From: Leptolyngbyaceae cyanobacterium T60_A2020_046
Lineage (GTDB): Bacteria > Cyanobacteriota > Cyanobacteriia > Phormidesmidales > Phormidesmidaceae
Assembly: GCA_015272155.1 (NCBI GenBank)
Contig: JACYME010000007.1
Location: 1-42,626 of the forward strand
Direction: 5' to 3'
DNA: 42,626 nucleotides
Shown: positions 24,718 to 33,673 of the stretch, in pieces
Position numbering within the stretch: the first letter of the stretch is position 1
How the letters are laid out: every line of letters begins with the position of its first letter
Notes under the pieces: model-generated
The model's input: the letters and a program-made list of their open reading frames with translations, nothing else
The model's database searches: none
Told to the model about the DNA's origin: nothing
Translations under genes and position numbers: made by a program

Positions 24718-25083
24718 TCAAGCGAAAGTTGTCAGGGCAATCGCGCCCACAACCGCGATCGCAGCGCTGGGTGGCCAAGCCCCCTCTACCCCACGCCCGG
24801 TTAGCACGATAAACCGCAGCTCATAGGACTTGGGGTCACCTTCAATCTCGACCCAGAGGCGATCAGTTTCGAGTTCACAGGCAATGCGTTCTTCGGCCAT
24901 CAGTTCTGGCGCGATCGCAGCCAGGGTTTCCACCAGTTGACGGGTCAATCGGCAGAAGTCTTGAAACTCATCGGCGGTTAGCTCCACGGCCCAATCTGCA
25001 CCACCCAGGAGCCCCTGAAACACAGGAGCATCGGGGTTCCACCCCAGACGCCACCCAGATCCTTCCTTGAGATAACCTGCCAC
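24718..25083 (-). CDS. DUF1818 family protein
   Basis: A 121-residue cyanobacterial (and plastid-lineage) protein of unknown function. Family hallmarks are LKEGSGWRLGWNPDA, FQGLLGGADWAVELTADE and the acidic WVEIEGDPKSYELRFIVL. The C-terminal end is hydrophobic (PSAAIAVVGAIALTTFA) but too short and Ala-rich to call a membrane anchor with confidence. ATG at 25083. It lies 6 bp downstream of rpoZ on the same strand, so the two form an operon. Confidence 0.85.
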   Translation of the reverse strand: MAGYLKEGSGWRLGWNPDAPVFQGLLGGADWAVELTADEFQDFCRLTRQLVETLAAIAPELMAEERIACELETDRLWVEIEGDPKSYELRFIVLTGRGVEGAWPPSAAIAVVGAIALTTFA

Positions 25084-25089
25084 GCTGGC

Positions 25090-25320
25090 CTATTCACCAA
25101 TGATTTCGGGCTGGGTCAGCTCGTCCGACATTTCAATAATGGCGCGCAGTACGGGCTTCATGCGAGGGTCGTCGAGCGCTTCAAACTCCTCAAAGCGGCG
25201 GCGCTGGGCTCGGTTAGCCACTTGTACGGTGATCCGATATCGGTTGGATGCCGCGCGAATCAAATCTTCGGTACGACGCATGAGCTGTTGGCTCTCAAAG
25301 GGCGAAGTGTTGCGCAACAT
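25090..25320 (-). CDS. rpoZ: RNA polymerase omega subunit
   Basis: The smallest RNA polymerase subunit, which helps fold the beta' chain and influences sigma use in cyanobacteria. The 76-residue protein has the cyanobacterial form: [33 protein letters not shown] and then [15 protein letters not shown], split here by region. The ATG at 25320 is preferred over a TTG two codons upstream. It is the first gene of a two-gene unit with DUF1818, and is divergent from the SGNH hydrolase gene across a 225-bp control region. Confidence 0.93.
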   Translation of the reverse strand: MLRNTSPFESQQLMRRTEDLIRAASNRYRITVQVANRAQRRRFEEFEALDDPRMKPVLRAIIEMSDELTQPEIIGE

Positions 25321-25441
25321 GTTCAAATCTTAGGTTAAGGATTTCATCTCTTTAGCATATCAGCCCAACTGAGAAGCCGCTGCGATCGCCCGTCTTTTGC
25401 CAACCCATGAGCCTGGCCAACGGGATGCGATTTACAAACAA

Positions 25442-25470
25442 TTGAAAAGAATTCTTTAGGATGATAAAGT
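25442..25470 (+). promoter_or_regulatory. Promoter of the SGNH hydrolase gene
   Basis: TTGAAA (25442-25447), 17 nt, TAAAGT (25465-25470). The predicted leader is about 70 nt to ATG 25546. Confidence 0.5.
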
Positions 25471-25545
25471 CCGTTGCAGAGTGGTGACCGGCAATAGAAT
25501 GCCACCCTATCGTATGTGTTTGGCCTTTGTAACGCTGTAGGTGAT

Positions 25546-26235
25546 ATGTTAGCGACTTCCTCTGCTGCGCGATCGCTGCGTGTTGTTCCCTCGGCCCCAA
25601 AGCGCATCGTCGCCATTGGAGATAGCGTGATTTATGGCTATGGTGATCCTGAGGGTGGGGGATGGGTCGAGCGCCTGCGACGGTATTGGATGCAGCCAGG
25701 CACCCCTGACCATGCGTTGTACAACCTAGGCGTCCGGGGTGACAGCGTTGGCAAGGTCTTGGAGCGCCTTGATCATGAGTTTCGGACGCGGGGCGAACTC
25801 CGCAACCGATTGCCAGAAGTTCTCATTCTATCCGTCGGAATCAACGACTCTGCCCGCGTGGGCAAACCCGAGGGGCGGCACTACACCGATTTTGAAACGT
25901 TTCAACACCAGATGGCCACGCTTCTAGAGGAGGCGCGCGACCTTTGCCCCGTTTTCTTCGTGGGCATGACGCCCGTGCTGGCTGAGGCAATGCCCTTTGC
26001 TGAGGTGCTGTACTACAGCCAAGCCGATCAATTTCGATATAAAGAAGCAACGAAGCAGCTTTGTGCCCAGGTCAATGTTCCCTACCTCGATATTTTTGAC
26101 CTGTGGTTGAACCGAGGTGAAATTTGGTGGCGATCGCGTCTCTCTGAGGACGGCCTACACCCAAATGTGCAGGGCTATCGTTCGCTGTTTGAAGAGGTGA
26201 CCCGCTGGCCAGCGTGGCGCGACCACATCGACTAA
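25546..26235 (+). CDS. SGNH/GDSL-type hydrolase
   Basis: A 229-residue esterase/lipase-fold protein. The four SGNH blocks are present: I, IVAIGDSVIYGYGD with Ser27 as nucleophile; II, NLGVRGDSVG; III, LSVGINDSAR; V, EDGLHPNVQGYRSL with catalytic Asp202 and His205. No signal peptide is seen (the N-terminal 18 residues are hydrophilic), so it is probably cytoplasmic, acting on an ester of unknown identity. ATG 25546 is chosen over an upstream GTG at 25516 because it follows an AGGTG and begins 18 residues before the domain. Its stop overlaps that of the small membrane protein on the opposite strand. Confidence 0.9.
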   Translation: MLATSSAARSLRVVPSAPKRIVAIGDSVIYGYGDPEGGGWVERLRRYWMQPGTPDHALYNLGVRGDSVGKVLERLDHEFRTRGELRNRLPEVLILSVGINDSARVGKPEGRHYTDFETFQHQMATLLEEARDLCPVFFVGMTPVLAEAMPFAEVLYYSQADQFRYKEATKQLCAQVNVPYLDIFDLWLNRGEIWWRSRLSEDGLHPNVQGYRSLFEEVTRWPAWRDHID

Positions 26236-26426
26236 GTGAAGTAACAGGCTAAAGACGCCGCGATCGCGGGCGCAGCCCACAGCAACACACTAGCGATCGC
26301 CAGTGCTAAGGCAAGCCAAAATATTCGCAGCAACCGTCTGACCCGTTGTCCCGCAGGACTGGCGGATGTCAGGTTTGCTTGCCCATCATGCGGCAATGAT
26401 GCAGGTGTCGTTGAAGACTCATCCAT
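26232..26426 (-). CDS. Small membrane protein
   Basis: A 64-residue protein of unknown family. ATG 26426 is preceded by GGAGG with a 6-nt gap, one of the best ribosome binding sites in the window, which is the main reason to believe it. The N-terminal half is polar (MDESSTTPASLPHDG), then RVRRLLR, then one membrane helix (IFWLALALAIASVLLWAAPAIAA), ending LACYFT. The topology fits a C-tail anchor with a cytoplasmic head. Its TAG overlaps the TAA of the convergent SGNH hydrolase gene (shared CTAA at 26232-26235). It lies 181 bp downstream of the LCP gene on the same strand. Confidence 0.65.
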   Translation of the reverse strand: MDESSTTPASLPHDGQANLTSASPAGQRVRRLLRIFWLALALAIASVLLWAAPAIAASLACYFT

Positions 26427-26606
26427 CGAGAACCTCCACTGCACAGTCGAGACTTTTCTCTGAGCCTAGCGCGATCGCAAACCTGGGGATGCAAGCACCA
26501 TTCCGAGCCCGCAGCACCAAGGCAACATCAAGGCATTTCCCCCTTTGGAGGAGGTCAGTGGGATTCGGGATCACCAGTTGACGCAACCCCTCTCGGGCCA
26601 TGAAGA

Positions 26607-28010
26607 CTACTGCATCGTCGTACCCGGCGCGATCCAATCTTCACCAATACGGAGCGTGAGATCAGACTGAAGATCTCCCGTTGACTCAGCCACGACACGC
26701 CCCACCCCCAGCACTGAACTCACGACCTGGGCACTATCGAGATCTCCACGCTGGGCAATCACTTGGGTGCGCTGAAGGGTTGTTGGCCAATCTGAAATGA
26801 CGTAAACGTTGTAAAACCCCTGTTGTCGAAGTGCCTGGGCAACCGCTTGAGACGCCCCTCGCTGACTGGATGCATTTTGAATCGCAATGCGCATTCCTGT
26901 CACGGTCGTTGGTTCTGAATGGGATAAAAGCGCCACCGTATCAAGGTTGAAAAACTCAGTCATCACCTGCTGACTTGCACCGGGCTCCAGAATCCAATAG
27001 CTCGCAATAAACTCATCGGGCGTACTAAACCGCCCCGGAAGCATCACCATCTGAAAGTTAACCGCCTCTAAATCAAGGGAGAAGCTGGCGAGCGCCAGGA
27101 TTTCCTCTAGGGTTAGATTGGTGTCTACATAGCGCAGTGCGACGCGGATAATTTGAGGCAGGCGCGGAATCACGGTGGGGCTGGTCAGCCGCTCGCGCAG
27201 TGCTTTGAGCAACATCTGCTGACGCTGAACTCGGCCAATATCGCCTTGGCCGTCAGCTCGAAAGCGAGCGAATTGTTCGGCTTGATCCCCATTCAAGGTT
27301 TGCCAACCTTGCTCTAGATCAATATTGAGGTCCTGGGTGCGATCGCGATACTTCATGCGTTGAGGCACCATCACCTCCACACCGCCAACGAGATCCACAA
27401 TTTCGCGAAACGCCTCAGTATTCACGCGCACATAGCGGTCAACGGGAACAGGGCCAAGATTCGCTTGAATCGTTTCAGCGACTAGTTCTGGCCCGCCGAC
27501 GACATTGGCATCGTTGATTTTTGCGACCCCAGCACCGGGGATGTCAACCCGCGTATCTCGTGGGATGCTGAGCAAGTTGATGTTCTTTGCATCAGGGTCA
27601 ACCCGCAGCAAGAGCAAAGTATCTGTACGCCCTTCAAACGCTTCTGGACTGCCGGGCTCACTCCCAGGAACTTCATCAATCCCCATGACGACAATATTGA
27701 CCGGGCGCGTGACACGATAGCGAAACCCAGATTGCCACAGGTCAACTACATTCAGAGGTTCAGCCGTATCACGCGCCACCCAAGACGGCAGCGGCACCGT
27801 AGTAGCAAGCAGAGCACCCCCTACAGCCGACGCGATCGCCGTACCGACGAAGACAAGCCCCCACCCCATTCGACGGAGCCAGCGCATACCAGAGCGTCGA
27901 GAGGTCGGAAGAGGTGTTGCCCCAAATGAGTGAAGTGGATGATCTGCGGCCTCGGGGCTCGCTTCCGAGGAATTCTCGACAGTCGGCAGGTCTAGGGGCG
28001 GTGGGGTCAT
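26607..28010 (-). CDS. LytR-CpsA-Psr (LCP) family protein with LytR_C domain
   Basis: LCP enzymes attach glycopolymers from lipid carriers to peptidoglycan on the outer face of the membrane. The 467-residue protein has a cytoplasmic Pro/Ser-rich N-terminus (1-40), a single membrane helix (about 47-72, MGWGLVFVGTAIASAVGGALL), the LCP domain (about 100-330) with NIVVMGID, GRTDTLLLLRVDP, LLSIPRDTRVDI, KINDANVVGG and GQGDIGRVQRQQ, and a C-terminal LytR_C domain (about 375-460, MRIAIQNASS and QGFYNVYVI). ATG 28010. It is divergent from mannose-1-phosphate guanylyltransferase, which makes a glycopolymer precursor, suggesting a shared role in surface sugars. Confidence 0.93.
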   Translation of the reverse strand: MTPPPLDLPTVENSSEASPEAADHPLHSFGATPLPTSRRSGMRWLRRMGWGLVFVGTAIASAVGGALLATTVPLPSWVARDTAEPLNVVDLWQSGFRYRVTRPVNIVVMGIDEVPGSEPGSPEAFEGRTDTLLLLRVDPDAKNINLLSIPRDTRVDIPGAGVAKINDANVVGGPELVAETIQANLGPVPVDRYVRVNTEAFREIVDLVGGVEVMVPQRMKYRDRTQDLNIDLEQGWQTLNGDQAEQFARFRADGQGDIGRVQRQQMLLKALRERLTSPTVIPRLPQIIRVALRYVDTNLTLEEILALASFSLDLEAVNFQMVMLPGRFSTPDEFIASYWILEPGASQQVMTEFFNLDTVALLSHSEPTTVTGMRIAIQNASSQRGASQAVAQALRQQGFYNVYVISDWPTTLQRTQVIAQRGDLDSAQVVSSVLGVGRVVAESTGDLQSDLTLRIGEDWIAPGTTMQ

Positions 28011-28147
28011 GAATCCTCACACAGGGTTGTCTTAATCTCAACGGATAAACCGCTTTGGGGACGCGGGGAGTGCCATTCAATACAGACCACGCAGTCGCTC
28101 ACCAGGACGACGCAGTTAACCTATCAAAATCTTCGCAAGATGATGAT

Positions 28148-28176
28148 TTGTTAATCAATATTACAGGGATTATATC
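28148..28176 (+). promoter_or_regulatory. Candidate promoter of the guanylyltransferase gene
   Basis: TTGTTA (28148-28153), 17 nt, TATATC (28171-28176). Predicted leader is about 50 nt to ATG 28234. Confidence 0.5.
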
Positions 28177-28178
28177 CC
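28166..28178. promoter_or_regulatory. Perfect palindrome GGGAT-TAT-ATCCC over the -10 box
   Basis: A 13-nt perfect inverted repeat (5-bp arms, 3-nt centre) overlaps the predicted -10. Position suits a repressor operator between the two divergent genes. No regulator is identified. Confidence 0.4.
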
Positions 28179-28233
28179 GATGATCTGGGTCTGACGGTAG
28201 GATGATGCGGACAGTAGCGAGAGTGTCTGCCCC

Positions 28234-29298
28234 ATGACCCAACGCTTGATTCCTGTGATTTTGGCCGGTGGCAAGGGAGAACGATTTTGGCCGGTGAGCC
28301 GTCTCCAACGTCCCAAGCAGTTTTTGTGTCTGGATGGAAGCGGCTCAAGTTTACTGCAAGCCACGGCCCAGCGTCTGTTGCCTGTGGCCAAAGACTGGGA
28401 TGCGCTATGGGTCATTACCGCGTCCCATTTGGCGGATGGCGTGCGCGAACAACTGCCCGACTTACCCAAGAGCAATCTTTTGGTGGAGCCAGAGGGGCGC
28501 GATACGGCCCCAGCCGTAGCCTGGGCCACCTTAGAAGTCGCAAAACGTCATGGCGAGGATGTGATCGCGGGCTTCTTCCCTGCGGATCATTGGATTGCTG
28601 ACGAAGACGCCTATCGCAACACCCTGGCTGCCGCCGCAGACCTCGCCCGCAGCCAAGGGGCGATCGCCACCCTGGGGATCACACCCACCGATGCTGCCAC
28701 CGGCTATGGCTACATTGAACAAGGCGAGGGAGTCGGTAGCTACCATAACATTCCAGCCTATCGAGTGGCCCGCTTCACCGAAAAACCCGACCAAGCCACC
28801 GCCGAAACCTTCCTGGCCAGTGGGCGCTTTAGCTGGAATAGTGGCATGTTCATCTTCCCGGCAGCCGTCATGCTCGAAGAATTGGACGCCCATGCTCCAG
28901 AACTAATAACCGCCCTCCGCGACCAGGGCGTCGCCGCCTATCCCAGTCTCACAAAGCTCAGCATTGACTATGCCGTGATGGAAAAAACCGATCGCGCCTG
29001 CGTCATGCCCGTCACCTTTGGTTGGGACGACCTCGGCGACTGGAATGCCGTCGAACGCTTGCTGAAAACCAGCGATCGCCCCAACGTCGAAATGGCACAG
29101 CACGTGGGCATCGACACCCAGGGCAGCGTCATCTATGCCTCAGACGACAATGAAGTCATCGTCACCATCGGCCTAGAAGATGTCGTCATTGTGCGCGACG
29201 GCAACGCCACCCTTGTGGTTCACAAAAGCCGCACACAAGACATCAAAAAAGCCGTGAAAGCCCTCGGCGCAGACGACCGCTTTCAGAATTTACTCTAA
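28234..29298 (+). CDS. manC: Mannose-1-phosphate guanylyltransferase
   Basis: Makes GDP-mannose from mannose-1-phosphate and GTP, for exopolysaccharide, glycan and fucose synthesis. The 354-residue enzyme has the pyrophosphorylase signature LAGGKGERFWPVSR near the N-terminus, then RPKQFLCLDG, LLVEPEGRDTAPAVA, the metal-binding FFPADHWI, GYGYIEQG, FTEKPDQ and the downstream SWNSGMFIFP and VTFGWDDLGDW. It is the short form (354 residues), without the phosphomannose isomerase domain fused in bifunctional ManC/AlgA. ATG 28234. It faces away from the LCP gene, which also serves surface polymers. No terminator is seen after it. Confidence 0.93.
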   Translation: MTQRLIPVILAGGKGERFWPVSRLQRPKQFLCLDGSGSSLLQATAQRLLPVAKDWDALWVITASHLADGVREQLPDLPKSNLLVEPEGRDTAPAVAWATLEVAKRHGEDVIAGFFPADHWIADEDAYRNTLAAAADLARSQGAIATLGITPTDAATGYGYIEQGEGVGSYHNIPAYRVARFTEKPDQATAETFLASGRFSWNSGMFIFPAAVMLEELDAHAPELITALRDQGVAAYPSLTKLSIDYAVMEKTDRACVMPVTFGWDDLGDWNAVERLLKTSDRPNVEMAQHVGIDTQGSVIYASDDNEVIVTIGLEDVVIVRDGNATLVVHKSRTQDIKKAVKALGADDRFQNLL

Positions 29299-29512
29299 AT
29301 CCAATCCACACAGCATCTCAAATCACCGCGAAGTTAAACCATTGCTGACCGGATAACTCCAGCGCAGGTCTGGGGGGGTTCTTCGAGGCTCCACCCATCA
29401 GCCTGGATAACACATTCCCCGTGCAACCTCGCTCGGCCTAATCCACTTGGCTTTTGACCCTATCGACAAAGTCCTTACACTAAGAAACGTAACGACGTTT
29501 TGCGCAACCAAT

Positions 29513-29788
29513 ATGATGGAGCGAATCTGCATCATCGTTCACGGACAAGTCCAGGGCGTCGGGTATCGCTACAACACGCGCACTGAGGCCACTCGCCTGG
29601 GGCTCACCGGCTTTGTCCGCAACCAGCCCGACGGCACGGTCAAGATTGTGGCTGAGGGCGATCCTGAAAAACTCAACCAGTTGTTGAGTTGGGCCAACGA
29701 AGGCCCGCCTGCGGCCCGCGTCCAAGCGGTCGAGTTCGCCTTTGAAACAGCATCCGAGGAATTTGGAAGGTTCTCGATTGAACGATGA
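29513..29788 (+). CDS. acyP: Acylphosphatase
   Basis: Hydrolyses carboxyl-phosphate bonds such as those in acetyl phosphate. The 92-residue size is normal. The catalytic arginine lies in the phosphate loop GQVQGVGYR and the catalytic asparagine in LTGFVRNQPDGTVKIVAEG. Two consecutive ATGs (29513, 29516) give MMERICIIVHGQ; either may be used, and the longer open frame starting at 29447 is not needed for the domain. It is a small single gene on the plus strand between the guanylyltransferase (214 bp upstream) and the MOSC gene. Confidence 0.93.
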   Translation: MMERICIIVHGQVQGVGYRYNTRTEATRLGLTGFVRNQPDGTVKIVAEGDPEKLNQLLSWANEGPPAARVQAVEFAFETASEEFGRFSIER

Positions 29789-29958
29789 GTACGGTTCGAG
29801 CGATGTCTTCTGTCATTCATTCATCAGAAGATGGCCCAAATCACCGACCTCGGGCGATCGCTCACAGGGTTTGAGCGCGCCTCCGCTCCCCCAAAGCCGA
29901 TGAGTCAAGGGCTCTCCTGAGACCGCTATGATTGGGCAGGTAGACTCTAACGACCGTC

Positions 29959-30438
29959 ATGACTCCGTGTATTTTTCAAATCAGTATTTCGCCCGGTGGG
30001 GTGCCCAAGCTACCCATTCCCGAAGCGGAGGTAGGGCCAATGGGGTTAGTGGGCGATGGGCACAACGCTCCTGACATCCACGGCGGGCCAGACAAAGCGG
30101 TCTGCCTGTGGTCGCAGGAGGTGATTGAGCAACTCCGGGAAGAAGGGCACAACCTTGCAGCGGGCTATGCGGGGGAAAATATCACGATTGCGGGTCTGGA
30201 CTGGAACACCGTTGTTCCTGGGATACAGCTTCAGTTGGGCAAGCTCGTGCGGCTCGAAGTGGTGAGCTATACGACGCCCTGCCGTAAAAACATGCACTGG
30301 TTTGCAGACAAACGCTACAGCCGCATTCACCAAAAACATCATCCTGGGTTTAGCCGGGTCTATGCACGGGTGTTGCAAACGGGCACCATTCGCACTGGGG
30401 ATGCTGTAGCGATCGCGGCCCATCCTGCTGCCGAGTAG
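29959..30438 (+). CDS. MOSC-domain protein
   Basis: The MOSC domain (molybdenum cofactor sulfurase C-terminal) binds the cofactor and transfers sulfur through a conserved cysteine. The 159-residue protein is a stand-alone MOSC of the YiiM type. Visible signatures are GLVGDGHNAPDIHGGPDKAV at the start of the domain, YAGENITIAGLDW, the cysteine in SYTTPCRKN, and GFSRVYARVLQTGTIRTGD near the end. ATG 29959. It probably handles toxic or thiol-reactive substrates, as YiiM-like proteins do, but that is inference. It converges on the DUF1823 gene (33 bp between stops). Confidence 0.9.
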   Translation: MTPCIFQISISPGGVPKLPIPEAEVGPMGLVGDGHNAPDIHGGPDKAVCLWSQEVIEQLREEGHNLAAGYAGENITIAGLDWNTVVPGIQLQLGKLVRLEVVSYTTPCRKNMHWFADKRYSRIHQKHHPGFSRVYARVLQTGTIRTGDAVAIAAHPAAE

Positions 30439-30471
30439 CACAACCGTGACGAGGATTCAAAGACTGTGCCC

Positions 30472-30873
30472 CTATTGCGGTGCATTCGTCAGGAGGTCAC
30501 CGCGATCGACCATCACACTCAGCAGCCAGTTTGCCATTGTGGCTCGCCGCGTCAGCCGAGGAATCAGTTGATCGACGCTGTAGCCCTTAAAGCCCAGCAC
30601 CTCCTTCAGCAGTTGCTTGTTCGCTTTGGGAATTGCCCGAGTCAGTTGCACCGTGGCCGGGCGGCTGTCGATGAAGTTTGGGGGAGTTGGGTAGGCCGTG
30701 GCCCAAGCCGAGTCAACGGCTTCGAGATTCCAGGTTTGGGTCGCGTTATCAAAGCAATAGCCCAGAGTGTCCCACACCAAGGCATTCACAGTGTCGTCGT
30801 CGAGGGTGTCATTCAAGATTGCCCAAATTGTGTCTTGGGTCAGGGGCGGAAGGGTGGAGGAGTGAGCAGACAT
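30472..30873 (-). CDS. DUF1823 family protein
   Basis: A 133-residue protein of a cyanobacterial and plastid-lineage family of unknown function. Hallmarks are LTQDTIWAILNDTLDDDTVNALVWDTLGY, PPNFIDSRPATVQLTR, NKQLLKEVLGFKGY and RRATMANWLLS (shown as separate blocks). ATG 30873 is chosen; the frame extends upstream to 30969 but that part has no family match and overlaps the end of the aspartokinase gene. It lies 55 bp downstream of aspartokinase on the same strand and is probably co-transcribed with it. Confidence 0.85.
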   Translation of the reverse strand: MSAHSSTLPPLTQDTIWAILNDTLDDDTVNALVWDTLGYCFDNATQTWNLEAVDSAWATAYPTPPNFIDSRPATVQLTRAIPKANKQLLKEVLGFKGYSVDQLIPRLTRRATMANWLLSVMVDRGDLLTNAPQ

Positions 30874-30928
30874 GGGGAGTGGGGACGAATGAGGGGGCAA
30901 AGGGTAGCAGGCAGAAGGTCGCTTCCCC

Positions 30929-32734
30929 TTAGGCTGGAACCACAACGCGCTCTGAGCCAGAGAGGCCAAAGGCTCCGTGTACGGCTTTCAGGGCTTTGAC
31001 GCCATCCGCTTCGTTCACCAAACAGCTAATCTTGATCTCCGAGGTGGCGATCATTTGAATGTTGATGCCGTCGTCCGCCAGAGCTTTAAACATACGGGCA
31101 GCGACGCCGGGGGTTTCAATCATGCCCATGCCGACAACGCTGACTTTGGCGATCGCCACATTCACCAGCACCTCGCCGCAGCCCAGCTCAGTCGCCGCCG
31201 CTTCGACAATGGTGCGGGCCTGCTCTGCATCGGCTTGGGCCACGGTAAAAGCGATATCGCGCGTGGCGAGGCCATTTACCAAGCGGCACCGTTGGGACTG
31301 AATAATCATATCGACGCTGACGCCCGCCTCGGCCAGCAGGGCAAAGATACGAGCAGCCATGCCAGGGCGATCGGGCACGTGGCGCACCGCAACCTGTGCC
31401 TGCTTGAGATCCAGCGCTGCGCCACGAACCTCCGGCGTCGCGCTTGGGGCGGCAGATTCTGCCTCTAGGGGCGAACAGGTAACTTGGAAAGCATTGCACA
31501 GGGCAGTGATCGCAAGATCGCAGTCCTCTGCATCAATCGTGCAGCTCACCTTCACTTCAGAGGTGGAGATCATTTGAATGTTGACGCCTGCCGCTGCCAA
31601 AGTCGAGAACATTTTGGCCGCCACCCCAGGCCGACCAATCATGCCCGCCCCAGCGATGCTGACCTTCGCAATGCGCTGATCGACAATGACCTCTGCCTGG
31701 GTCGTGTCGGTCGGGGTTTCTCGCAGGGCAGGGGCGATCGCGGCAGCCACAGCTTCTGCCCGTACTAGGCTCGGCTGCGCCACCGTAAAGGCAATATCGT
31801 TGGTGTTGCCCTCGTGGATGGATTGGATCACGAGGTCAATGTTGAGGTTTTGGGCAGCAATTTCGCCAAACAGTCGGGCAGCAATGCCTGGGCGATCGGG
31901 GATGCGCAACAGCGCCACCTTGGCCTGATTGGTGTCAAATTCCACCGCATCTACGGGGTGAGCCAACTCCAAGCCTTCTAGCGATCGCGGCGATCGCAGC
32001 GGCGCAATCACGCGCGTTCCGGGTTCCTGCGTCCAGCTCGAACGCACCACCAACGGCACCCCATAATTCCGTGCAATTTCTACTGCGCGCGGATGCAGCA
32101 CCTTTGCCCCCAAGCTTGCCAGTTCCAACATCTCATCGCAGGTGATGTCGCGCATCAACTGCGCATCGGGCACCAACCGGGGATCAGTGGTCAAAATGCC
32201 AGGCACATCCGTGTAAATCTCGCAGGTGTCGGCTTGCAACGCCGCCGCCACCGCCACTGCCGAGGTGTCTGATCCGCCGCGTCCCAGGGTTGTGATTTCC
32301 AGGTCAGAACTCTGGCTAATCCCCTGAAAGCCTGCAACTACAACCACTTTGCCATCTTGTAAATGGCGACGGATGCGATCGGTGCGAATGTCAAGAATGC
32401 GGGCGCGAGTATGTTCTGACTCGGTAACAATGCCCACCTGAGCACCTGTGAGCGAAATCGCGTCTTGACCCAGTGCTTGCAACGCCATTGACAGCAGCGC
32501 AATCGAAACCTGCTCGCCCGTAGAGAGCAGCATATCCATCTCGCGACGGCTGGGCTGGCTGGAGATTTCCTGCGCAAGTTTCACCAGGCCATCGGTCGTC
32601 TTGCCCATGGCGGACACCACAACCGCCACTTGATTCCCCTCGGCCACGGTCTGCCGAACTCTCTGGGCTACTGCTTGAATCCGTTCCACAGAGCCAACGG
32701 AAGTGCCGCCGTATTTTTGAACGATGAGCGCCAT
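30929..32734 (-). CDS. lysC: Aspartate kinase with four ACT domains
   Basis: Phosphorylates aspartate, first step of lysine, threonine and methionine synthesis. The 601-residue protein has the kinase domain (about 1-245) with [20 protein letters not shown], the [13 protein letters not shown] nucleotide motif, and [13 protein letters not shown]. The C-terminal half contains two pairs of ACT domains in tandem (about 260-430 and 440-600), the doubled arrangement described for cyanobacterial aspartokinases, with PDRPG repeated twice and [14 protein letters not shown] / [14 protein letters not shown] marking the paired units. ACT pairs bind lysine and/or threonine for feedback inhibition. ATG 32734 is the conserved start; the frame runs further upstream without merit. 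DUF1823 follows. Confidence 0.95.
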   Translation of the reverse strand: MALIVQKYGGTSVGSVERIQAVAQRVRQTVAEGNQVAVVVSAMGKTTDGLVKLAQEISSQPSRREMDMLLSTGEQVSIALLSMALQALGQDAISLTGAQVGIVTESEHTRARILDIRTDRIRRHLQDGKVVVVAGFQGISQSSDLEITTLGRGGSDTSAVAVAAALQADTCEIYTDVPGILTTDPRLVPDAQLMRDITCDEMLELASLGAKVLHPRAVEIARNYGVPLVVRSSWTQEPGTRVIAPLRSPRSLEGLELAHPVDAVEFDTNQAKVALLRIPDRPGIAARLFGEIAAQNLNIDLVIQSIHEGNTNDIAFTVAQPSLVRAEAVAAAIAPALRETPTDTTQAEVIVDQRIAKVSIAGAGMIGRPGVAAKMFSTLAAAGVNIQMISTSEVKVSCTIDAEDCDLAITALCNAFQVTCSPLEAESAAPSATPEVRGAALDLKQAQVAVRHVPDRPGMAARIFALLAEAGVSVDMIIQSQRCRLVNGLATRDIAFTVAQADAEQARTIVEAAATELGCGEVLVNVAIAKVSVVGMGMIETPGVAARMFKALADDGINIQMIATSEIKISCLVNEADGVKALKAVHGAFGLSGSERVVVPA

Positions 32735-33079
32735 GTCCAAAATCAATCCCGATCGCAACGAAAAAGTACTGTTGAACGCTGCGCCGTTGCCGAGCGATCG
32801 CCCAAGCTCGTCTGCAATACCGTCCAATGTTTTCCAAGATTACCGCAGAGGATGGGGGGATCGAAGCCCATTTTTTCGAGAGATGGGGATGGGGATCTGA
32901 CGGTTCTGCATCGGTCATCTCGACCTGCCCTGACAGACGCAAGCCGTTGCCTAGTCCAAGATTATCCGCTTTGCTAAATCCAGCGATTGCTCACATCCCG
33001 ACCCGTCCGATGGCCCAACACCCCGCATACAATGGCTCGCAAGCATTCCTTTGTAAGGCATTGTTCAGGATCGATCTTC
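32735..33079. other. Intergenic region upstream of lysC
   Basis: No gene supported. It contains a GCGATCGC octamer near 32796 and short frames only. It separates aspartokinase from the wreck zone that starts at 33080. Confidence 0.4.
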
Positions 33080-33222
33080 ATGACGCATTCGGCCTTCCGA
33101 CATCGGCTCATGCTCGGCGCGTCCTTCGGCATCGGGCTCAGTTGATGCGCGATCGCCGCCGGGTTTGTTCACCGTTGGGAAGTTTCCCAGCATCACAGTC
33201 AGTTTCAACAACAAATTGATAA
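33080..33222 (+). pseudogene. N-terminal remnant of a membrane sensor protein (kinase- or cyclase-like)
   Basis: From ATG 33080 the frame reads MTHSAFRHRLMLGASFGIG, then an in-frame TGA (33143-33145), then continues CAIAAGFVHRWEVSQHHSQF with no further stop to about 33222. Read through the stop, it has basic residues, one membrane helix, then a polar coiled stretch. This is the layout of the N-terminus of CHASE-type sensor kinases or diguanylate cyclases as I know them. The coding sense then passes without a gap into the transposase remnant. No downstream kinase part is found. Confidence 0.45.
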
Positions 33223-33673
33223 GCCACTGCGGCGACCAGTTCGTCGAGCATCCAACGGATAAACGCATTGCCCAGCCTACGCGAGAACTGATTGACCGAC
33301 TGTTGTTAGCGCGGATCTCGATAGCTGGTATTGCGCGAGCGGTGAGATGGTTGGGGCGCATGTGGCAGTCGTGGGCGAGACAGCGCTCAGCAGCGTTGGC
33401 GATCGCTGCCGTCAGGTTATCGACAGGGCGCGGTTCTCGACACCGATGCCTGGGAGGCATATCAGGGGGGCTGCCATCCAAACGGCATCGAGTGGTGTCC
33501 AAAGACGGCGGCAAACCCCGCGATATTGAGCGATGCAACTGTCCCCTTTGTCAGCGCGTCTCCCGGTTTGTGAGGCGGAGTTTGGCATTTTCCAAGAGCC
33601 TGCGGCATCACATTGGCTTGTTGTGGCACTTCATCCACCACGACAACGCATCATTATCTCCGTAGCACTACCC
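33217..33673 (+). mobile_element. Decayed IS1-family transposase remnant
   Basis: Segments of an IS1 transposase are recognisable in different frames: FVEHPTDKR and TRELIDRLLLARISIAGIARAV (frame of 33165), GRDSAQQRWRSLPSGYRQGAVLDTDAWEAY (from 33373, shifted frame; shown here only as SLPSGYRQGAVLDTDAWEAY), then SKRHRVVSKDGGKPRDIER and RVSRFVRRSLAFSKSLRHHIG, HFIHHDNASL (original frame). The N-terminal zinc ribbon and the middle with the first catalytic aspartate are missing, and there are at least two frame changes, one at a run of six G (33470-33475). The right end, read on the minus strand, begins GGTAGTGCTAC, matching IS1 ends. The left end is not found. Not functional. Confidence 0.75.

Noticed and set aside
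25516-25545. GTG start 10 codons upstream for the SGNH hydrolase
   Set aside because: ATG 25546 has a better ribosome site and still leaves a spacer before the domain.
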